The position numbers and the translations under genes were made by a program. Positions 22,863-32,745 of a stretch of 57,217 nt of DNA are shown in pieces. The notes under the pieces were generated by a model that saw nothing but the letters and a program-made list of their open reading frames with translations, did no database searches and was not told the origin of the DNA. Within the stretch, counting starts at the first letter, position 1. The number at the start of each line of letters is the position of its first letter. This stretch comes from Photobacterium sp. OFAV2-7 (lineage in GTDB: Bacteria; Pseudomonadota; Gammaproteobacteria; Enterobacterales; Vibrionaceae). The stretch covers positions 1-57,217 of the forward strand of contig NZ_JAKRFQ010000004.1 of the NCBI RefSeq assembly GCF_022347985.1, in the 5' to 3' direction.

Positions 22863-23252
22863 CTATTTGTTGTTGTTAATGAATAAAACCGGCCCAAAGA
22901 TATTAATCCCGAGAGCCAGCAAATAGGTCAGTTTGAGGGGAACAAGTTCCACCTCGACATACAGGTAAACAATGGCAAATAGGATGACCGTGATGAGGAT
23001 TTTCAGCACTTCTCCACCGTAAAATGACGCCATGATCAGCCGGGCCCGGCGGGCTCCGCTGAATAGAAAGGCACATTTAGCAAAGACAGCGTTGGCAATT
23101 ACAAAAATGCCGCCACCTATTAATGCGGAGATTCCCCAGTCAACACTGACAGCAAACACTGCCAGTAATGCCGTTGTCAAAACGACGCCAGATTGTAGCA
23201 AGAGCAACCGTTTCGCCAGTTGGCGGCCCGGTCTAACTAGCGCCGATACCAT
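22863..23252 (-). CDS. atpI: ATP synthase accessory protein I
   Basis: Small membrane protein that helps assemble the c-ring and may move magnesium. It has 129 residues and about four hydrophobic helices (SGVVLTTALLAVFAVSV; ALIGGGIFVIANAVF; two near the C-terminus). I start at ATG 23252 (MVSALVRPGRQLAKR), with GAGGAA seven bases upstream; an extra 24 codons are open upstream but show no homology and overlap the promoter side. It is the first gene of the operon. Confidence 0.93.
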   Translation of the reverse strand: MVSALVRPGRQLAKRLLLLQSGVVLTTALLAVFAVSVDWGISALIGGGIFVIANAVFAKCAFLFSGARRARLIMASFYGGEVLKILITVILFAIVYLYVEVELVPLKLTYLLALGINIFGPVLFINNNK

Positions 23253-23310
23253 GTATTCGTTCCTCGAGTCCATTCCACTACACAAACGTCGTGCTGGGAA
23301 AACTGCGAAA

Positions 23311-23344
23311 ATTATACGGCTCATTAGATTGAATGCAATCTAAT
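23311..23344 (-). promoter_or_regulatory. atp operon promoter overlapped by a perfect inverted repeat
   Basis: On the minus strand TTGCAT (23333-23338) and TATAAT (23311-23316) lie 16 bases apart, about 60 bases before atpI: a good sigma-70 promoter. ATTAGATTG and CAATCTAAT (23323-23331 and 23336-23344) form a perfect 9-bp inverted repeat with a 4-base centre that covers the -35 and most of the spacer. This is where a repressor would sit. I do not know a protein for it. Confidence 0.7.
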
Positions 23345-23430
23345 CGCAGCAAAAAAAAGTGTTAGATTTTACAACACAATAACTTGATCACGTCATTGTA
23401 AATTTTGCAACAAAATATCCACGTTTTATG

Positions 23431-24324
23431 TCACATTTCGTGACCAAACATTGCAATGAATTGCTTCAATTTGTGGGCTTCGTCAAAGCTGAAAACGATT
23501 TTTCCTTTACCGTTTTTCTGCTGATTAATCGCCACCTGGGTGCCAAAGTGCTCACTTAGGTGATTTTCTGCCGCTTCGAGCTCGGCATTCACGGCTTTCA
23601 TTTTTGGCTCGGCAACAGGTTGTAAAAGTTTCTTCACCAGCTTCTCGGTGTCACGAACCGTTAACAGCTTGGCAACAACCATTTGTGCCGCTTCCAGCTG
23701 CTGCTCGGGCTCAAGCGCGAGCAGGGCACGGGCATGGCCCATTTCGAGCTGTCTCTGCTCGACCATGCGCTTAACCGGCTCCGACAGCTGGTTCAAACGC
23801 AACAGGTTTGATACGGCCGCCCGCGATTTACCCACGGCTTCGGCAACCTGTTGGTGGGTCAGCGAAAATTCATTCTGCAGCCGCTCCAGTGCCTGCGCCT
23901 CTTCCATCGCATTGAGATCTTCCCGCTGGATATTCTCAATAAGGGCAATGGCTACCGTCGCCCGATCATTAACATCCTTAATAATACAAGGGACTTTCTG
24001 AAGCCCAGCTTGACGGGCCGCGCGCCAGCGTCGCTCACCGGCAATAATCTCAAACTGCTGCGGCGCGACTTCGCGCACCACAATCGGTTGAATCACACCC
24101 TGGGCACGGATTGAGTCCGTCAGCTCGGCCAGAGCGTCATCCGACATATCTTTACGAGGCTGGAACTTACCGGCCTGCAGCGCTTGCACAGGAAGGTCTT
24201 TCAGTGTCCCTTCCTCTGAGAGCGATTGTGCCTGCTCGGCACTTTTTTGTTTTGCCTGGGCAACCGAACTGGTAGCCAGTAGCGCATCAAGGCCTTTTCC
24301 AAGGCCTCGCTTATTCATGTTCAT
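23431..24324 (-). CDS. parB: Chromosome partitioning protein ParB
   Basis: A CTP-dependent clamp that loads at parS and spreads to form the partition complex. It has 297 residues. A ParA-contacting N-terminus (KRGLGKGLDALL), the CTP-binding motif with GERRWRA near 95-101, a helix-turn-helix at about 150-180 (LTHQQVAEAVGKSRAAVSN) and a C-terminal dimer domain are visible. parS sites occur about 14-20 kb to the right of oriC in this window. It forms an operon with parA, nine bases upstream. A second ATG two codons in is also possible. Confidence 0.96.
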   Translation of the reverse strand: MNMNKRGLGKGLDALLATSSVAQAKQKSAEQAQSLSEEGTLKDLPVQALQAGKFQPRKDMSDDALAELTDSIRAQGVIQPIVVREVAPQQFEIIAGERRWRAARQAGLQKVPCIIKDVNDRATVAIALIENIQREDLNAMEEAQALERLQNEFSLTHQQVAEAVGKSRAAVSNLLRLNQLSEPVKRMVEQRQLEMGHARALLALEPEQQLEAAQMVVAKLLTVRDTEKLVKKLLQPVAEPKMKAVNAELEAAENHLSEHFGTQVAINQQKNGKGKIVFSFDEAHKLKQFIAMFGHEM

Positions 24325-24333
24325 TGTTTACCC

Positions 24334-25128
24334 TTATGCATCCACAGCGCCGGCATTGCGCTCCATTTCGTCGCGACGAATAATTTCACCGGCCAGGGCC
24401 AGATATGCCTTGGCACCACTGGAGTACTTATCGTAGTACATTGCCGGACGCCCGTGGCTCGGAGCTTCTGCCAAACGGACATTTCGTGGGATCACGGTAC
24501 GGTAGACTTTCTCGCCAAAGTGTTTCTTCAACTGTTGGGAGACTTCATTTGCCAACCGGTTACGCGGGTCATACATGGTACGAAGCAACCCTTCAATCTT
24601 CAGGTCGGCATTCACCACGGCGGTCAATTTGCTGATGGTATCCATCAATGCGGTCAGGCCTTCCAGCGCAAAATACTCACACTGCATAGGGACAAGCACA
24701 GAATCAGCTGCTGTCATAGCGTTGATTGTAAGAAGGTTTAATGCCGGAGGACAATCGATAAAGATGAAATCATAGTTATCACGAACTACCTCCAAAGCGT
24801 TACGCAGGCGCACTTCGCGGGCAAACACTTCCATCAGCTTGATTTCTGCGGCCGTCACATCACCGTTGGCGGCAATCAGATGATAGCCGCCGGTCGTGTC
24901 GGTGACCGCCACTTCGCTAAACGGGGTTTCTTCGACCAGAAGATCATAGGCTGTTGCATCAACCTGGTATTTATCCACGCCGCTGGCCATGGTGGCATTT
25001 CCCTGCGGATCCAGATCAATAACTAGAACTTTGCGCTGTGTCGCGGCCAGTGAAGCCGCTAGATTAACGCAAGTGGTGGTTTTACCCACGCCTCCTTTCT
25101 GGTTGGCAACCGCTATGACTCTTCCCAC
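24334..25128 (-). CDS. parA: Chromosome partitioning ATPase ParA (Soj)
   Basis: A deviant Walker ATPase that moves origins together with ParB. It has 264 residues, with the deviant Walker A motif KGGVGKTT at about 11-18, Walker A' DLDPQGNAT near 40 and Walker B FIFIDCPPAL near 120. This is the chromosomal (short, no N-terminal HTH) type. It is followed closely by parB and preceded by rsmG. Confidence 0.97.
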   Translation of the reverse strand: MGRVIAVANQKGGVGKTTTCVNLAASLAATQRKVLVIDLDPQGNATMASGVDKYQVDATAYDLLVEETPFSEVAVTDTTGGYHLIAANGDVTAAEIKLMEVFAREVRLRNALEVVRDNYDFIFIDCPPALNLLTINAMTAADSVLVPMQCEYFALEGLTALMDTISKLTAVVNADLKIEGLLRTMYDPRNRLANEVSQQLKKHFGEKVYRTVIPRNVRLAEAPSHGRPAMYYDKYSSGAKAYLALAGEIIRRDEMERNAGAVDA

Positions 25129-25144
25129 GAAAAAACCTCATCAA

Positions 25145-25765
25145 TTAATCCTTTGCCGTCAAGATTACTAGATGACGCTCGCCTTCTAGCTCTGGGACTT
25201 GCAAAGATTTGACCTCAGTCACAGAACACCACTCAGGGAGTTCTTCGACCTCTTGTTGATTAAATTGCCCTTTCAGCGCCATAAAACACCCGTCCCTATT
25301 CGGCAGGTGGTGGCACCAGGACACCATATCATTCATCGACGCAAATGCACGGCTCAATACTGCATCAAAGCCCACTTCCGGCTGAAATTCCTCAACCCGG
25401 CTCTGCACCGGCGTCACATTCTCGATACCCAGCTCATGGATCACCTGGCGAATAAAGCGAATTCGCTTGCCCAGGCTATCGAGCAGGGTAAAGTCCTTGT
25501 TCGGATTCATAATCGCCAGCGGGATCCCCGGCAAGCCCGGTCCCGTACCGACATCGATAAAGCGCTCACCGTCAAGGTGAGTGCTTACCACAATACTATC
25601 CATAATATGTTTCACCAACATATCCTGGGGATCGCGAACAGAGGTCAGATTATACGCTTTGTTCCACTTGTGCAGCAGGGCAACATAACCAACCAGTTGC
25701 TCCACTTGCTGATCTGTGACCTCGAGGTCAGTTTGCGCGATCAGTTGCGCCAAACGTTGTTTCAC
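25145..25765 (-). CDS. rsmG: 16S rRNA (guanine527-N7)-methyltransferase
   Basis: A SAM-dependent enzyme that methylates G527 of 16S rRNA; its loss gives low-level streptomycin resistance. It has 206 residues (E. coli 207). The SAM motif [17 protein letters not shown] is near 65-82, and the SRAFAS segment is near 140. It lies nine bases after mnmG and in the usual mnmG-rsmG-parAB order. Confidence 0.97.
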   Translation of the reverse strand: MKQRLAQLIAQTDLEVTDQQVEQLVGYVALLHKWNKAYNLTSVRDPQDMLVKHIMDSIVVSTHLDGERFIDVGTGPGLPGIPLAIMNPNKDFTLLDSLGKRIRFIRQVIHELGIENVTPVQSRVEEFQPEVGFDAVLSRAFASMNDMVSWCHHLPNRDGCFMALKGQFNQQEVEELPEWCSVTEVKSLQVPELEGERHLVILTAKD

Positions 25766-25774
25766 CGGTGACTC

Positions 25775-27664
25775 CTATTCGCCTTTCTTAAGCATGCCTT
25801 GTTTTTTCAGGTAAACCAACAGCAGGGAAATTGCCGCCGGCGTAACGCCCGAGATCCGTGACGCCTGGCCTATGGTTTCCGGCTTGGCATCATTGAGTTT
25901 TGCAATGACCTCGTTAGACAGGCCCTTCACCATGCTGTAATCCAGCTCAAACGGTAGCTTGGTGTTTTCATGGCGCAGGGATTTTTCGACCTCGTCTTTC
26001 TGGCGATCGATATAACCCTGGTATTTCACCTGGATTTCAACTTGCTCGCTCGCCTGAGCATCATCGTGGGCCGGGGCAAAGGCCTCGATGGCCGTCAGCT
26101 GCTCGTAGGTCACCTCGGGACGGCGCAGAAGATCCTCACCGCTGGCCTCACGAGCGATCGGTGTCTTGAGGATCTTGTTCAGCGCCTCGGCATGATCCGA
26201 TGCCGGGTTGATCCAGATATCTTTCAGACGCTGGCGCTCCTGCGCCATGTTCTCGATCTTCTGGTTGAAGCGAGCCCAGCGCTCGTCGTCGACCAGACCA
26301 AACTCACGGCCTATTTCGGTCAGACGCAAGTCGGCGTTGTCTTCGCGCAGCAACAGGCGGTATTCGGCACGGGAAGTAAACATCCGGTACGGCTCTTTGG
26401 TACCCATGGTCGAGAGATCGTCGATAAGAACGCCCATATAGGCCTGATCACGACGCGGACTCCAACCTTCTTTGTCCTGTGCCAGCAGTGCGGCATTCAT
26501 ACCGGCCAGCAAGCCCTGCGCGGCAGCTTCTTCATAGCCTGTTGTACCGTTGATTTGTCCGGCAAAGAACAGGCCCTGGATAAACTTGGTTTCAAATGTC
26601 TGTTTCAAATCACGCGGATCGAAGAAATCATACTCAATCGCATAACCCGGGCGGACAATCGCCGCATTCTCGAAGCCCTTCATCGAACGGACGATTTGCA
26701 TCTGGACATCAAACGGCAGGCTGGTCGAGATACCGTTCGGGTACAGCTCATGGGTTGTCAGGCCTTCAGGTTCGATAAAGATCTGATGGCTGTTCTTGTC
26801 GGCAAAGCGCATCACCTTGTCTTCAATCGACGGGCAGTAGCGCGGGCCGATACCTTCAATCACACCGGAATACATCGGGCTGCGATCGAGGTTATTGCGG
26901 ATCACCTCATGAGTCTGCTCGTTGGTATGGGTGATGTAACACGGGATCTGGCGCGGATGATCCGAAGCCTTGCCCATGAACGAGAACAACGGCGTCGGGT
27001 TGTCACCATGCTGGGCCTGTAGCTGGCCAAAATCAACAGTGCGAGCATCAATCCGTGGTGGTGTACCGGTTTTCAGGCGGTCTACACGAAACGGCAGTTC
27101 ACGCAGGCGTGAGGCCAGGGAGATCGACGGTGGATCCCCGGCACGGCCACCGCTGTAGTTTTCCAGCCCGATGTGGATCTTGCCTCCAAGGAAAGTGCCG
27201 ACAGTTAGCACGACCGCCTTACCGCGGAATTTCAGTCCCATTTCGGTGATCACACCGACAACTCGATCGTTTTCAACGATCAGGTCGTCCACGGACTGCT
27301 GGAACAACATCAGGTTCGGTTGGTTTTCCAGTTTTTCTCGTACGGCAGCCTTGTACAGCGCGCGGTCAGCCTGGGCGCGCGTCGCTCGTACTGCCGGCCC
27401 TTTGGAGGAGTTCAGGGTTCTGAACTGGATCCCGCCCTTGTCAATTGCCTGAGCCATCAGGCCGCCGAGGGCATCAACTTCTTTAACCAGGTGTCCTTTC
27501 CCGATCCCGCCAATGGCTGGGTTGCAAGACATCTGTCCCAGCGTATCGATGTTATGCGTCAAAAGTAAGGTTTTTTGTCCCATTCGGGCTGCTGCCAACG
27601 CGGCCTCAGTGCCGGCATGGCCGCCACCAACCACGATGACATCAAAATTTTCCTGGTAAAACAT
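25775..27664 (-). CDS. mnmG: tRNA uridine-34 carboxymethylaminomethylation enzyme MnmG
   Basis: An FAD protein that works with MnmE to add the cmnm5 group at wobble U34. It has 629 residues, as in E. coli. The dinucleotide motif [12 protein letters not shown] is at about 11-22, the conserved active-site segment [16 protein letters not shown] is near 47, and the helical C-terminal domain contacts MnmE. It is transcribed away from oriC; in E. coli, gidA transcription affects origin firing. Confidence 0.97.
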   Translation of the reverse strand: MFYQENFDVIVVGGGHAGTEAALAAARMGQKTLLLTHNIDTLGQMSCNPAIGGIGKGHLVKEVDALGGLMAQAIDKGGIQFRTLNSSKGPAVRATRAQADRALYKAAVREKLENQPNLMLFQQSVDDLIVENDRVVGVITEMGLKFRGKAVVLTVGTFLGGKIHIGLENYSGGRAGDPPSISLASRLRELPFRVDRLKTGTPPRIDARTVDFGQLQAQHGDNPTPLFSFMGKASDHPRQIPCYITHTNEQTHEVIRNNLDRSPMYSGVIEGIGPRYCPSIEDKVMRFADKNSHQIFIEPEGLTTHELYPNGISTSLPFDVQMQIVRSMKGFENAAIVRPGYAIEYDFFDPRDLKQTFETKFIQGLFFAGQINGTTGYEEAAAQGLLAGMNAALLAQDKEGWSPRRDQAYMGVLIDDLSTMGTKEPYRMFTSRAEYRLLLREDNADLRLTEIGREFGLVDDERWARFNQKIENMAQERQRLKDIWINPASDHAEALNKILKTPIAREASGEDLLRRPEVTYEQLTAIEAFAPAHDDAQASEQVEIQVKYQGYIDRQKDEVEKSLRHENTKLPFELDYSMVKGLSNEVIAKLNDAKPETIGQASRISGVTPAAISLLLVYLKKQGMLKKGE

Positions 27665-27780
27665 GAAACTACCTCAGGTATTCGAAATTGCCAGTACGTA
27701 TCTGCGAGCAAAGGTGGATCATTCTATCCTTTTTCCGAGGAAGAGAGAATCTTTAGTGAAGATCATTTGATCAAGAAGAA

Positions 27781-28100
27781 AGGCTTCTTTAAATATATAT
27801 AAGATCTTTTAAAGAGATCTTCTGTTAGATCTATTATATAGATCCCCCGATCGTGTGGATAACCCAGAAATGATCCTAATGATCATGATGTTAGAGAGGA
27901 TCATTTGCTGTGGAGCAGCTTGGATCTCTACAAGGATTAGCTGGGATCAAAATAGCCACTTATCAACAGGTGGGTGAGGGGTATAAACTTATTCAATGGA
28001 TAACTATGGGTTGAACACCGTTTAGATCTATAGTTATCCACAGAAAAAAGTTTAATAAAGGCGAAAATATTGAGTAATTTTCGCCGGAATTTTATTCACA
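27781..28100. other. oriC: Chromosomal replication origin oriC
   Basis: Between mnmG and mioC, as in E. coli. The unwinding element has an AT-rich start and three GATCT-led 13-mers at 27803, 27816 and 27828. DnaA boxes follow in the E. coli order: R1 TGTGGATAA 27854-27862, R2-like TTATCAACA 27960-27968, R3-like AATGGATAA 27995-28003, R4 TTATCCACA 28034-28042. A further TTATTCACA at 28092-28100 covers the mioC stop codon. I count 13 GATC sites from 27761 to 28028, far above chance, as expected for Dam/SeqA control. There are no genes here. Confidence 0.95.
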
Positions 28101-28538
28101 GAGGGTGTTTTTCCAGGTTTCCAGCCACAGTTCGGCAGGATCTTCAGGGACGGGATCCTGGGAAACATCGATATCAAGCCGTTCTCCAAGACGGGTTGCC
28201 CCAAGTGATGCGAGCTGTTGATCGAGGTTTTTGGCCGCGGCGCAGAAGGTGTCATAGCTGCTGTCGCCAAGCCCGACGATCCCGTACTGCAATGCCGACA
28301 AATCGGGTTTCTGGCTGGTGAGCTGTTCGATAAATGGCTGGATGTTGTCCGGAAATTCACCGGCACCATGGGTTGAGCAGACGAGTAGCCAGATATGGTC
28401 GGTGGAAAGCTGTTCGAGGTCGGCTTGATTGATGATTTCTGTGCTGTGTCCGTGTTGTTCCAGCAATTCGCTGAGATGGTCGGCAACATATTCAGCACCG
28501 CCGAGGGTACTGCCGGTGATCAAGGTGATATAGCTCAT
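28092..28538 (-). CDS. mioC: Flavodoxin-like protein MioC
   Basis: An FMN-binding flavodoxin-type protein beside oriC. It has 148 residues (E. coli 147). The FMN phosphate loop is ITGSTLGGAEYVA at about 7-19; STHGAGEFPDN near 55 and GLGDSSYDTFC near 90 are the other FMN contacts. Its exact role is unclear (linked to biotin synthase electron supply in E. coli). It reads toward oriC and ends on a DnaA box. Confidence 0.95.
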   Translation of the reverse strand: MSYITLITGSTLGGAEYVADHLSELLEQHGHSTEIINQADLEQLSTDHIWLLVCSTHGAGEFPDNIQPFIEQLTSQKPDLSALQYGIVGLGDSSYDTFCAAAKNLDQQLASLGATRLGERLDIDVSQDPVPEDPAELWLETWKNTLCE

Positions 28539-28648
28539 GGTCTCTCTGTCCGTTTAGATATTCACAACAAATCTATACACAGCATTGTACTGCTTCGGAA
28601 CAGGGAGGAAAGCATGATCTTACTGGAGCGGGGATCTTTATTGAAGGG

Positions 28649-28684
28649 TTATGCACAGCCTGTCCCGGGGATCCGGAACAGGCT
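28649..28684. other. DnaA box plus hairpin between mnmE and mioC
   Basis: TTATGCACA (28649-28657), a consensus DnaA box (TTATNCACA), touches a 12-bp inverted repeat AGCCTGTCCCGG / CCGGAACAGGCT (one mismatch, loop GGAT). The hairpin may end the mnmE transcript although no T-run follows. The box lies upstream of mioC, where E. coli also has DnaA control. Confidence 0.55.
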
Positions 28685-28711
28685 ACGGGTGTGATCGCGT
28701 TGTGGGATCTG

Positions 28712-30079
28712 CTATTTACCGATACAGAATGAGGTAAAGATCCGACCGAGAAGATCGTCAGAGGTAAATTCGCCGGTGATCTCGCTCAGGTGCTGCTGGG
28801 CGAGGCGCAGTTCCTCGGCCAGTATTTCTCCGGCCATGAAGCCTTCCAGCTGGTCTCTGCCTGTCTCAAGGTGCTCTGCGGCGCGCTCCAGGGCCTCCAG
28901 ATGGCGACGACGGGCCATAAAGCCGCCTTCGGTGGTACCGGCAAAGCCCATACATTCCTTCAGGTGCTCGCGCAGGCTGTCGACGCCGGCGCCGGTACGT
29001 GCTGACAGGCGGATCAGGGTCGGGTTGTTGACATGGCAGATCCCGGCTTCCTCGTTGGTCAGCTCGACTTTGTTGCGGATCACCGTCAGGCCCATGCTGT
29101 CTGGCAGGCGTTCGATGAAATCCGGCCAAATCTCTTTGGGATCGGTGGCATCGGTAGTGGTGCCGTCAACCATGAACAGCACGCGGTCGGCCTGCTGGAT
29201 TTCCTCCCACGCGCGCTCGATACCTATACGCTCGACTTCGTCGGTCGCTTCGCGCAGACCGGCGGTATCAATGATATGCAGTGGCATGCCATCAATATGG
29301 ATATGTTCGCGCAGTACGTCACGGGTGGTGCCGGCGATATCGGTGACAATGGCAGAATCTTTGCCGGACAGGGCATTGAGCAGGCTGGACTTGCCGGCGT
29401 TAGGGCGACCGGCGATAACCACCTTCATCCCTTCGCGCATAATCGCGCCCTGATTGGCTTCGCGGCGCACGGCATCAAGGCGTTCGATGATACCGTTGAG
29501 ATCGCCGCTGACCTTGCCGTCAGACAGGAAATCGATTTCTTCTTCCGGAAAGTCGATAGCGGCCTCGACATAGATTCTCAGGTGGATAAGAGCCTCCACC
29601 AGCTCGCTGACCCGGCCCGAGAAGGCGCCCTGGAGCGATTGGAAGGCACTTTTGGCGGCTTCCTCCGAGCTGGCATCAATCAGGTCGGCAATCGCCTCTG
29701 CTTGTGCCAGGTCGAGCTTGTCGTTCATAAAAGCCCGCTCGGAAAATTCCCCCGGACGGGCCGGGCGGATGCCGTCAATTTTCAGGATACGCTTGATCAT
29801 CATATCCATCAGTACCGGGCCGCCGTGCCCTTGTAGTTCCAGCACATCTTCACCGGTAAAGGAGTTCGGTCCCTTGAAGAATAAAGCGATGCCCTGATCC
29901 AGTGCGTTACCGTCCTCGTTTTTGAATGGTAGGTATTCGGCATAACGGGTTTTGAGTTCACGGCCGGCTACCGCGAGTGCGACCTCGTTGGCTTTTGGGC
30001 CCGAGACGCGAATAATGCCGACGCCGCCACGGCCCGGAGGGGTAGCTTGCGCAACAATGGTATCAGTATGTTCGATCAT
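28712..30079 (-). CDS. mnmE: tRNA modification GTPase MnmE
   Basis: A GTPase partner of MnmG in U34 modification. It has 455 residues (E. coli 454). The N-terminal folate-binding domain is at about 1-118 and the G domain at about 215-375, with GRPNAGKSS near 226, DIAGTT near 250, DTAG near 270 and NKVE near 337. The C-terminal CIGK carries the catalytic Cys. The gene is intact at its 3' end, which is the attachment site of SGI1-type islands in other bacteria. Confidence 0.97.
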   Translation of the reverse strand: MIEHTDTIVAQATPPGRGGVGIIRVSGPKANEVALAVAGRELKTRYAEYLPFKNEDGNALDQGIALFFKGPNSFTGEDVLELQGHGGPVLMDMMIKRILKIDGIRPARPGEFSERAFMNDKLDLAQAEAIADLIDASSEEAAKSAFQSLQGAFSGRVSELVEALIHLRIYVEAAIDFPEEEIDFLSDGKVSGDLNGIIERLDAVRREANQGAIMREGMKVVIAGRPNAGKSSLLNALSGKDSAIVTDIAGTTRDVLREHIHIDGMPLHIIDTAGLREATDEVERIGIERAWEEIQQADRVLFMVDGTTTDATDPKEIWPDFIERLPDSMGLTVIRNKVELTNEEAGICHVNNPTLIRLSARTGAGVDSLREHLKECMGFAGTTEGGFMARRRHLEALERAAEHLETGRDQLEGFMAGEILAEELRLAQQHLSEITGEFTSDDLLGRIFTSFCIGK

Positions 30080-30202
30080 AATTTTGGCTTTGCTTTGTAA
30101 ATTCGCTGCAATTGTAAACAGAGTAGGTGGGAAAACCTAGTAATAGCTTAGATGGTTGGCTGCGAGGCAGGTTTCCTTCGCTGCGACACCGTGGCATAAC
30201 GT

Positions 30203-30227
30203 AAAAAGGCGGCCATTGGCCGCCTTT
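30203..30227 (-). terminator. yidC operon terminator
   Basis: AAAGGCGGCCA and TGGCCGCCTTT form an 11-bp stem with a one-base centre, and further T follow on the minus strand. It lies 20 bases past the yidC stop and separates it from mnmE. Confidence 0.9.
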
Positions 30228-30247
30228 GGGGAGTTCATGGGGTTACA

Positions 30248-31864
30248 TTACTTCGAATGCAGCCCTTTCTTCTCGAGTGAACGGTAGATCAGCGTCTGCT
30301 GGATCAGGGTCACGACGTTAGATACCAGCCAGTAAAGGACCAGACCTGACGGGAAGAACAGGAAGAAGAAGGTAAACATCACCGGCATGAAGGTCATGAT
30401 CTTCTGCTGCATCGGGTCGGTCACCGTGGTCGGGCTCATTTTCTGGATCATGAACATCGACACACCCATCAGAATCGGCAGGATGTAGTACGGGTCCTGT
30501 GCAGACAGGTCGTGGATCCAGCCAAAGAAAGGAGAATGACGCAGTTCGACAGATTCCATCAGTGACCAGTACAGGGCAATGAAGATTGGCATCTGTAGCA
30601 AGATTGGCAGACAGCCACCCAGTGGGTTCACTTTCTCTTTCTTGTACAGTTCCATCATTTCCTGGCTCATACGCTGGCGATCGTCGCCCAGACGTTCGCG
30701 CATTGCTTGCAGTTTAGGCTGCAGCATACGCATTTTGGCCATTGAGGTGTACTGGGCCTTGGTCAGCGGGTACATCGCACCACGGACAATAAAGGTCAGC
30801 ATCATGATCGCCACACCCCAGTTCACAACGATTCCCTGGATGAATGACAGTAGCATGTGAAGCGGGCTGGCGATAAACCATAGCCAACCGTAGTCGACGG
30901 TCAGGTTCAGGTTAGGCGCGGTGGCTTCCATCTGATCCTGCAGTTTAGGACCGACCCACAGGGTGGCAGTTAGTGTCTGCTCGCTACCTGCAGGAACCGT
31001 GGTTGCAGGCATACGTACACCGATGTAACCCTGGCCGTTGCTGGTACGGGTGTACAGGTTGGTGGCTTCGTCGGTACGCGGGATCCACGCCGATACGAAG
31101 TAGTGCTGCATCATGGCTGCCCAGCCTTGGTTGGCGATAGTCAGGTTCAGGTTCTTGTCCTGCATATCTTCAAAGCTGTATTTCTTGTATTTGGTATCGT
31201 CAGCCGAGTAAGCACCACCGCGATAGGTCGGCATCGTCAGGCTGCCGCCGTCATCCATCAGGTTCTGCTTCAGCTGGGCATACATCTGAACGCTTGCCGG
31301 TGCAGCTGACTGGTTGTTGATGCTGTATTCAACATCGACTGCGTAGCTGCCGCGCTTAAGTACGAAAGTCTTAGTGTACTGGATGCCGTCTTTTTCATAC
31401 GTCATCGGTACGCGTAGCTCGTCCTGGCCGTCGGCAAGGGTAAAGCTGTCGGCATCAACCACTAGCTGAGCACGTCCGGCGGTGGTATCGATACCGTTGG
31501 CACCGATAAGGCCTGACTGTGCCGTATAGCTGTGGCCCTGCTCGTTTTTCAGAAGAACAAACGGGTCTTCTGAATTGAGTTCGTTGTCGTAAGCCAGCAA
31601 TTGGGCTTCGATCACATCGCCACCAAGCGTATCGACAGTAAGCGCCAGTACATCTGTATTGATGGTGATTAGATTGTCGGATGTGCTTTGTTCAGTAATC
31701 GGCTGGCCGTCAGCTGAATGTGAAGGAACATCACCACTTGTGTTGACTTGTTGCGCTACACCCTGTCCTTGTGGTTGAGGGGCGTTGTCCATGTTCCACT
31801 GCTGATATAGTAGGAACGAGACGAACAGTAGGGCAATTAACAGAATATTGCGTTGGGAATCCAT
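30248..31864 (-). CDS. yidC: Membrane protein insertase YidC
   Basis: Inserts and folds inner-membrane proteins, alone or with Sec. It has 538 residues (E. coli 548). An N-terminal membrane helix ([18 protein letters not shown]) is followed by a large periplasmic beta domain (about 60-320) and the five-helix core, which carries the conserved Arg region near 350 and the C-terminal helices to 535. It lies two bases after yidD in the rpmH-rnpA-yidD-yidC order. Confidence 0.97.
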   Translation of the reverse strand: MDSQRNILLIALLFVSFLLYQQWNMDNAPQPQGQGVAQQVNTSGDVPSHSADGQPITEQSTSDNLITINTDVLALTVDTLGGDVIEAQLLAYDNELNSEDPFVLLKNEQGHSYTAQSGLIGANGIDTTAGRAQLVVDADSFTLADGQDELRVPMTYEKDGIQYTKTFVLKRGSYAVDVEYSINNQSAAPASVQMYAQLKQNLMDDGGSLTMPTYRGGAYSADDTKYKKYSFEDMQDKNLNLTIANQGWAAMMQHYFVSAWIPRTDEATNLYTRTSNGQGYIGVRMPATTVPAGSEQTLTATLWVGPKLQDQMEATAPNLNLTVDYGWLWFIASPLHMLLSFIQGIVVNWGVAIMMLTFIVRGAMYPLTKAQYTSMAKMRMLQPKLQAMRERLGDDRQRMSQEMMELYKKEKVNPLGGCLPILLQMPIFIALYWSLMESVELRHSPFFGWIHDLSAQDPYYILPILMGVSMFMIQKMSPTTVTDPMQQKIMTFMPVMFTFFFLFFPSGLVLYWLVSNVVTLIQQTLIYRSLEKKGLHSK

Positions 31865-31866
31865 CG

Positions 31867-32124
31867 TTACTTATCTCTGTCGTTATGCTTGGTTGGCGGA
31901 ACGGGGTCATAACCACCGTCGGTTAAAGGATGACATCTTAATAGACGTTTCGCTGCGAACCAACAACCTTTTATCGCTCCATGCGCTTTTATTGCTTCAA
32001 TTGCGTATTGGGAACATGTTGGGGTATAGCGACAGCGTGGTCCAATAAGCGGACTTATTGCCAGTTGGTAAAAGCGGACTAGTCCAACGACTAGCCACGC
32101 GAAGGGCGAGACAGGCGATGCCAT
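31867..32124 (-). CDS. yidD: Membrane protein insertion efficiency factor YidD
   Basis: A small inner-face protein thought to help YidC. It has 85 residues (same as E. coli). The Haemolytic/YidD family signature is clear: [20 protein letters not shown] near 37-47 and [13 protein letters not shown] near 65-77. It overlaps the 3' end of rnpA by 34 bases, as is usual. Confidence 0.95.
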   Translation of the reverse strand: MASPVSPFAWLVVGLVRFYQLAISPLIGPRCRYTPTCSQYAIEAIKAHGAIKGCWFAAKRLLRCHPLTDGGYDPVPPTKHNDRDK

Positions 32125-32447
32125 AGTTTATCTAGCAATTTAAATAGCTCTTCGTTGCTCAGCTCACTGGCGCTTTTCCTGGCGATAACGACAAAATCTT
32201 TGGCTGGCAGATCGGCTTGCTTGAGGCGGAAGCTTTCACGCACGATGCGTTTGAACTTATTTCTGCCAACAGCAGTTTTGATCTGTTTTTTAGGAACAGC
32301 CAAGCCGAGACGGGGATGATTAAGGTCGTTGTTACGGGCAAGAATAGTTAAGTGGGGAGAGCCAGCACGGTGAGCTTGCTGGAAGACTTTTTTATAATGT
32401 TCGGGAGTTAACAAACGTAACTCCCGAGCGAAAGCGAGCTTATTCAA
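32091..32447 (-). CDS. rnpA: Ribonuclease P protein component
   Basis: Protein part of RNase P, which trims the 5' ends of tRNAs. It has 118 residues from TTG 32447 ([18 protein letters not shown]), a start chosen by alignment with Vibrio RnpA; another TTG three codons upstream is possible, and no ATG is available. The RNR-type signature [14 protein letters not shown] is near 65-78. It lies directly after the rpmH frame and overlaps yidD. Confidence 0.94.
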   Translation of the reverse strand: MNKLAFARELRLLTPEHYKKVFQQAHRAGSPHLTILARNNDLNHPRLGLAVPKKQIKTAVGRNKFKRIVRESFRLKQADLPAKDFVVIARKSASELSNEELFKLLDKLWHRLSRPSRG

Positions 32448-32459
32448 AATAATCAAAGA

Positions 32460-32595
32460 TTACTTAGAAAGACGCTTACGGCCTTTAGCGCGACGTGCGT
32501 TGATTACAGCGCGACCGTTCTTAGTAGCCATGCGTGCACGGAAACCGTGGCTACGCTTGCGCTTTAGAACTGAAGGTTGAAAAGTGCGTTTCATG
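32460..32595 (-). pseudogene. rpmH: rpmH (50S ribosomal protein L34) with a one-base frameshift
   Basis: ATG at 32595 opens MKRTF, and the rest of L34 ([20 protein letters not shown] to GRKRLSK, stop at 32460-32462) is present and perfectly conserved, but in another frame. The span is 136 bases rather than 135. The extra base is in a T5 run on the minus strand (CACTTTTTCAACC) where four T are needed. As written, the frame from the ATG stops after 14 residues. The correct frame has no start codon upstream, as TGA precedes it. L34 is normally essential or nearly so, and homopolymer errors are common, so a sequencing or assembly error is the likeliest cause. Confidence 0.9.
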
Positions 32596-32745
32596 GTTTT
32601 ACCTTAAATTAACTGATCAGTTTTTAAGTTTGTTACTGAGTTTCCGACTGCGAACAACCGGTACCTCTAAACAAAGAGGCGGAATTGTAATCACTGACCT
32701 CTAAATAGTCAATAATTATACCCGTTGTTAGCAACGGGCGCTGAA

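Noticed and set aside
25745-25765. parS half-site at the start of rsmG (TGTTTCACCGGTGA)
   Set aside because: Only one arm matches; the other arm is unrelated.
28712-28760. Island attachment at the 3' end of mnmE (SGI1-type)
   Set aside because: The mnmE end is intact and followed directly by ordinary intergenic DNA and mioC.
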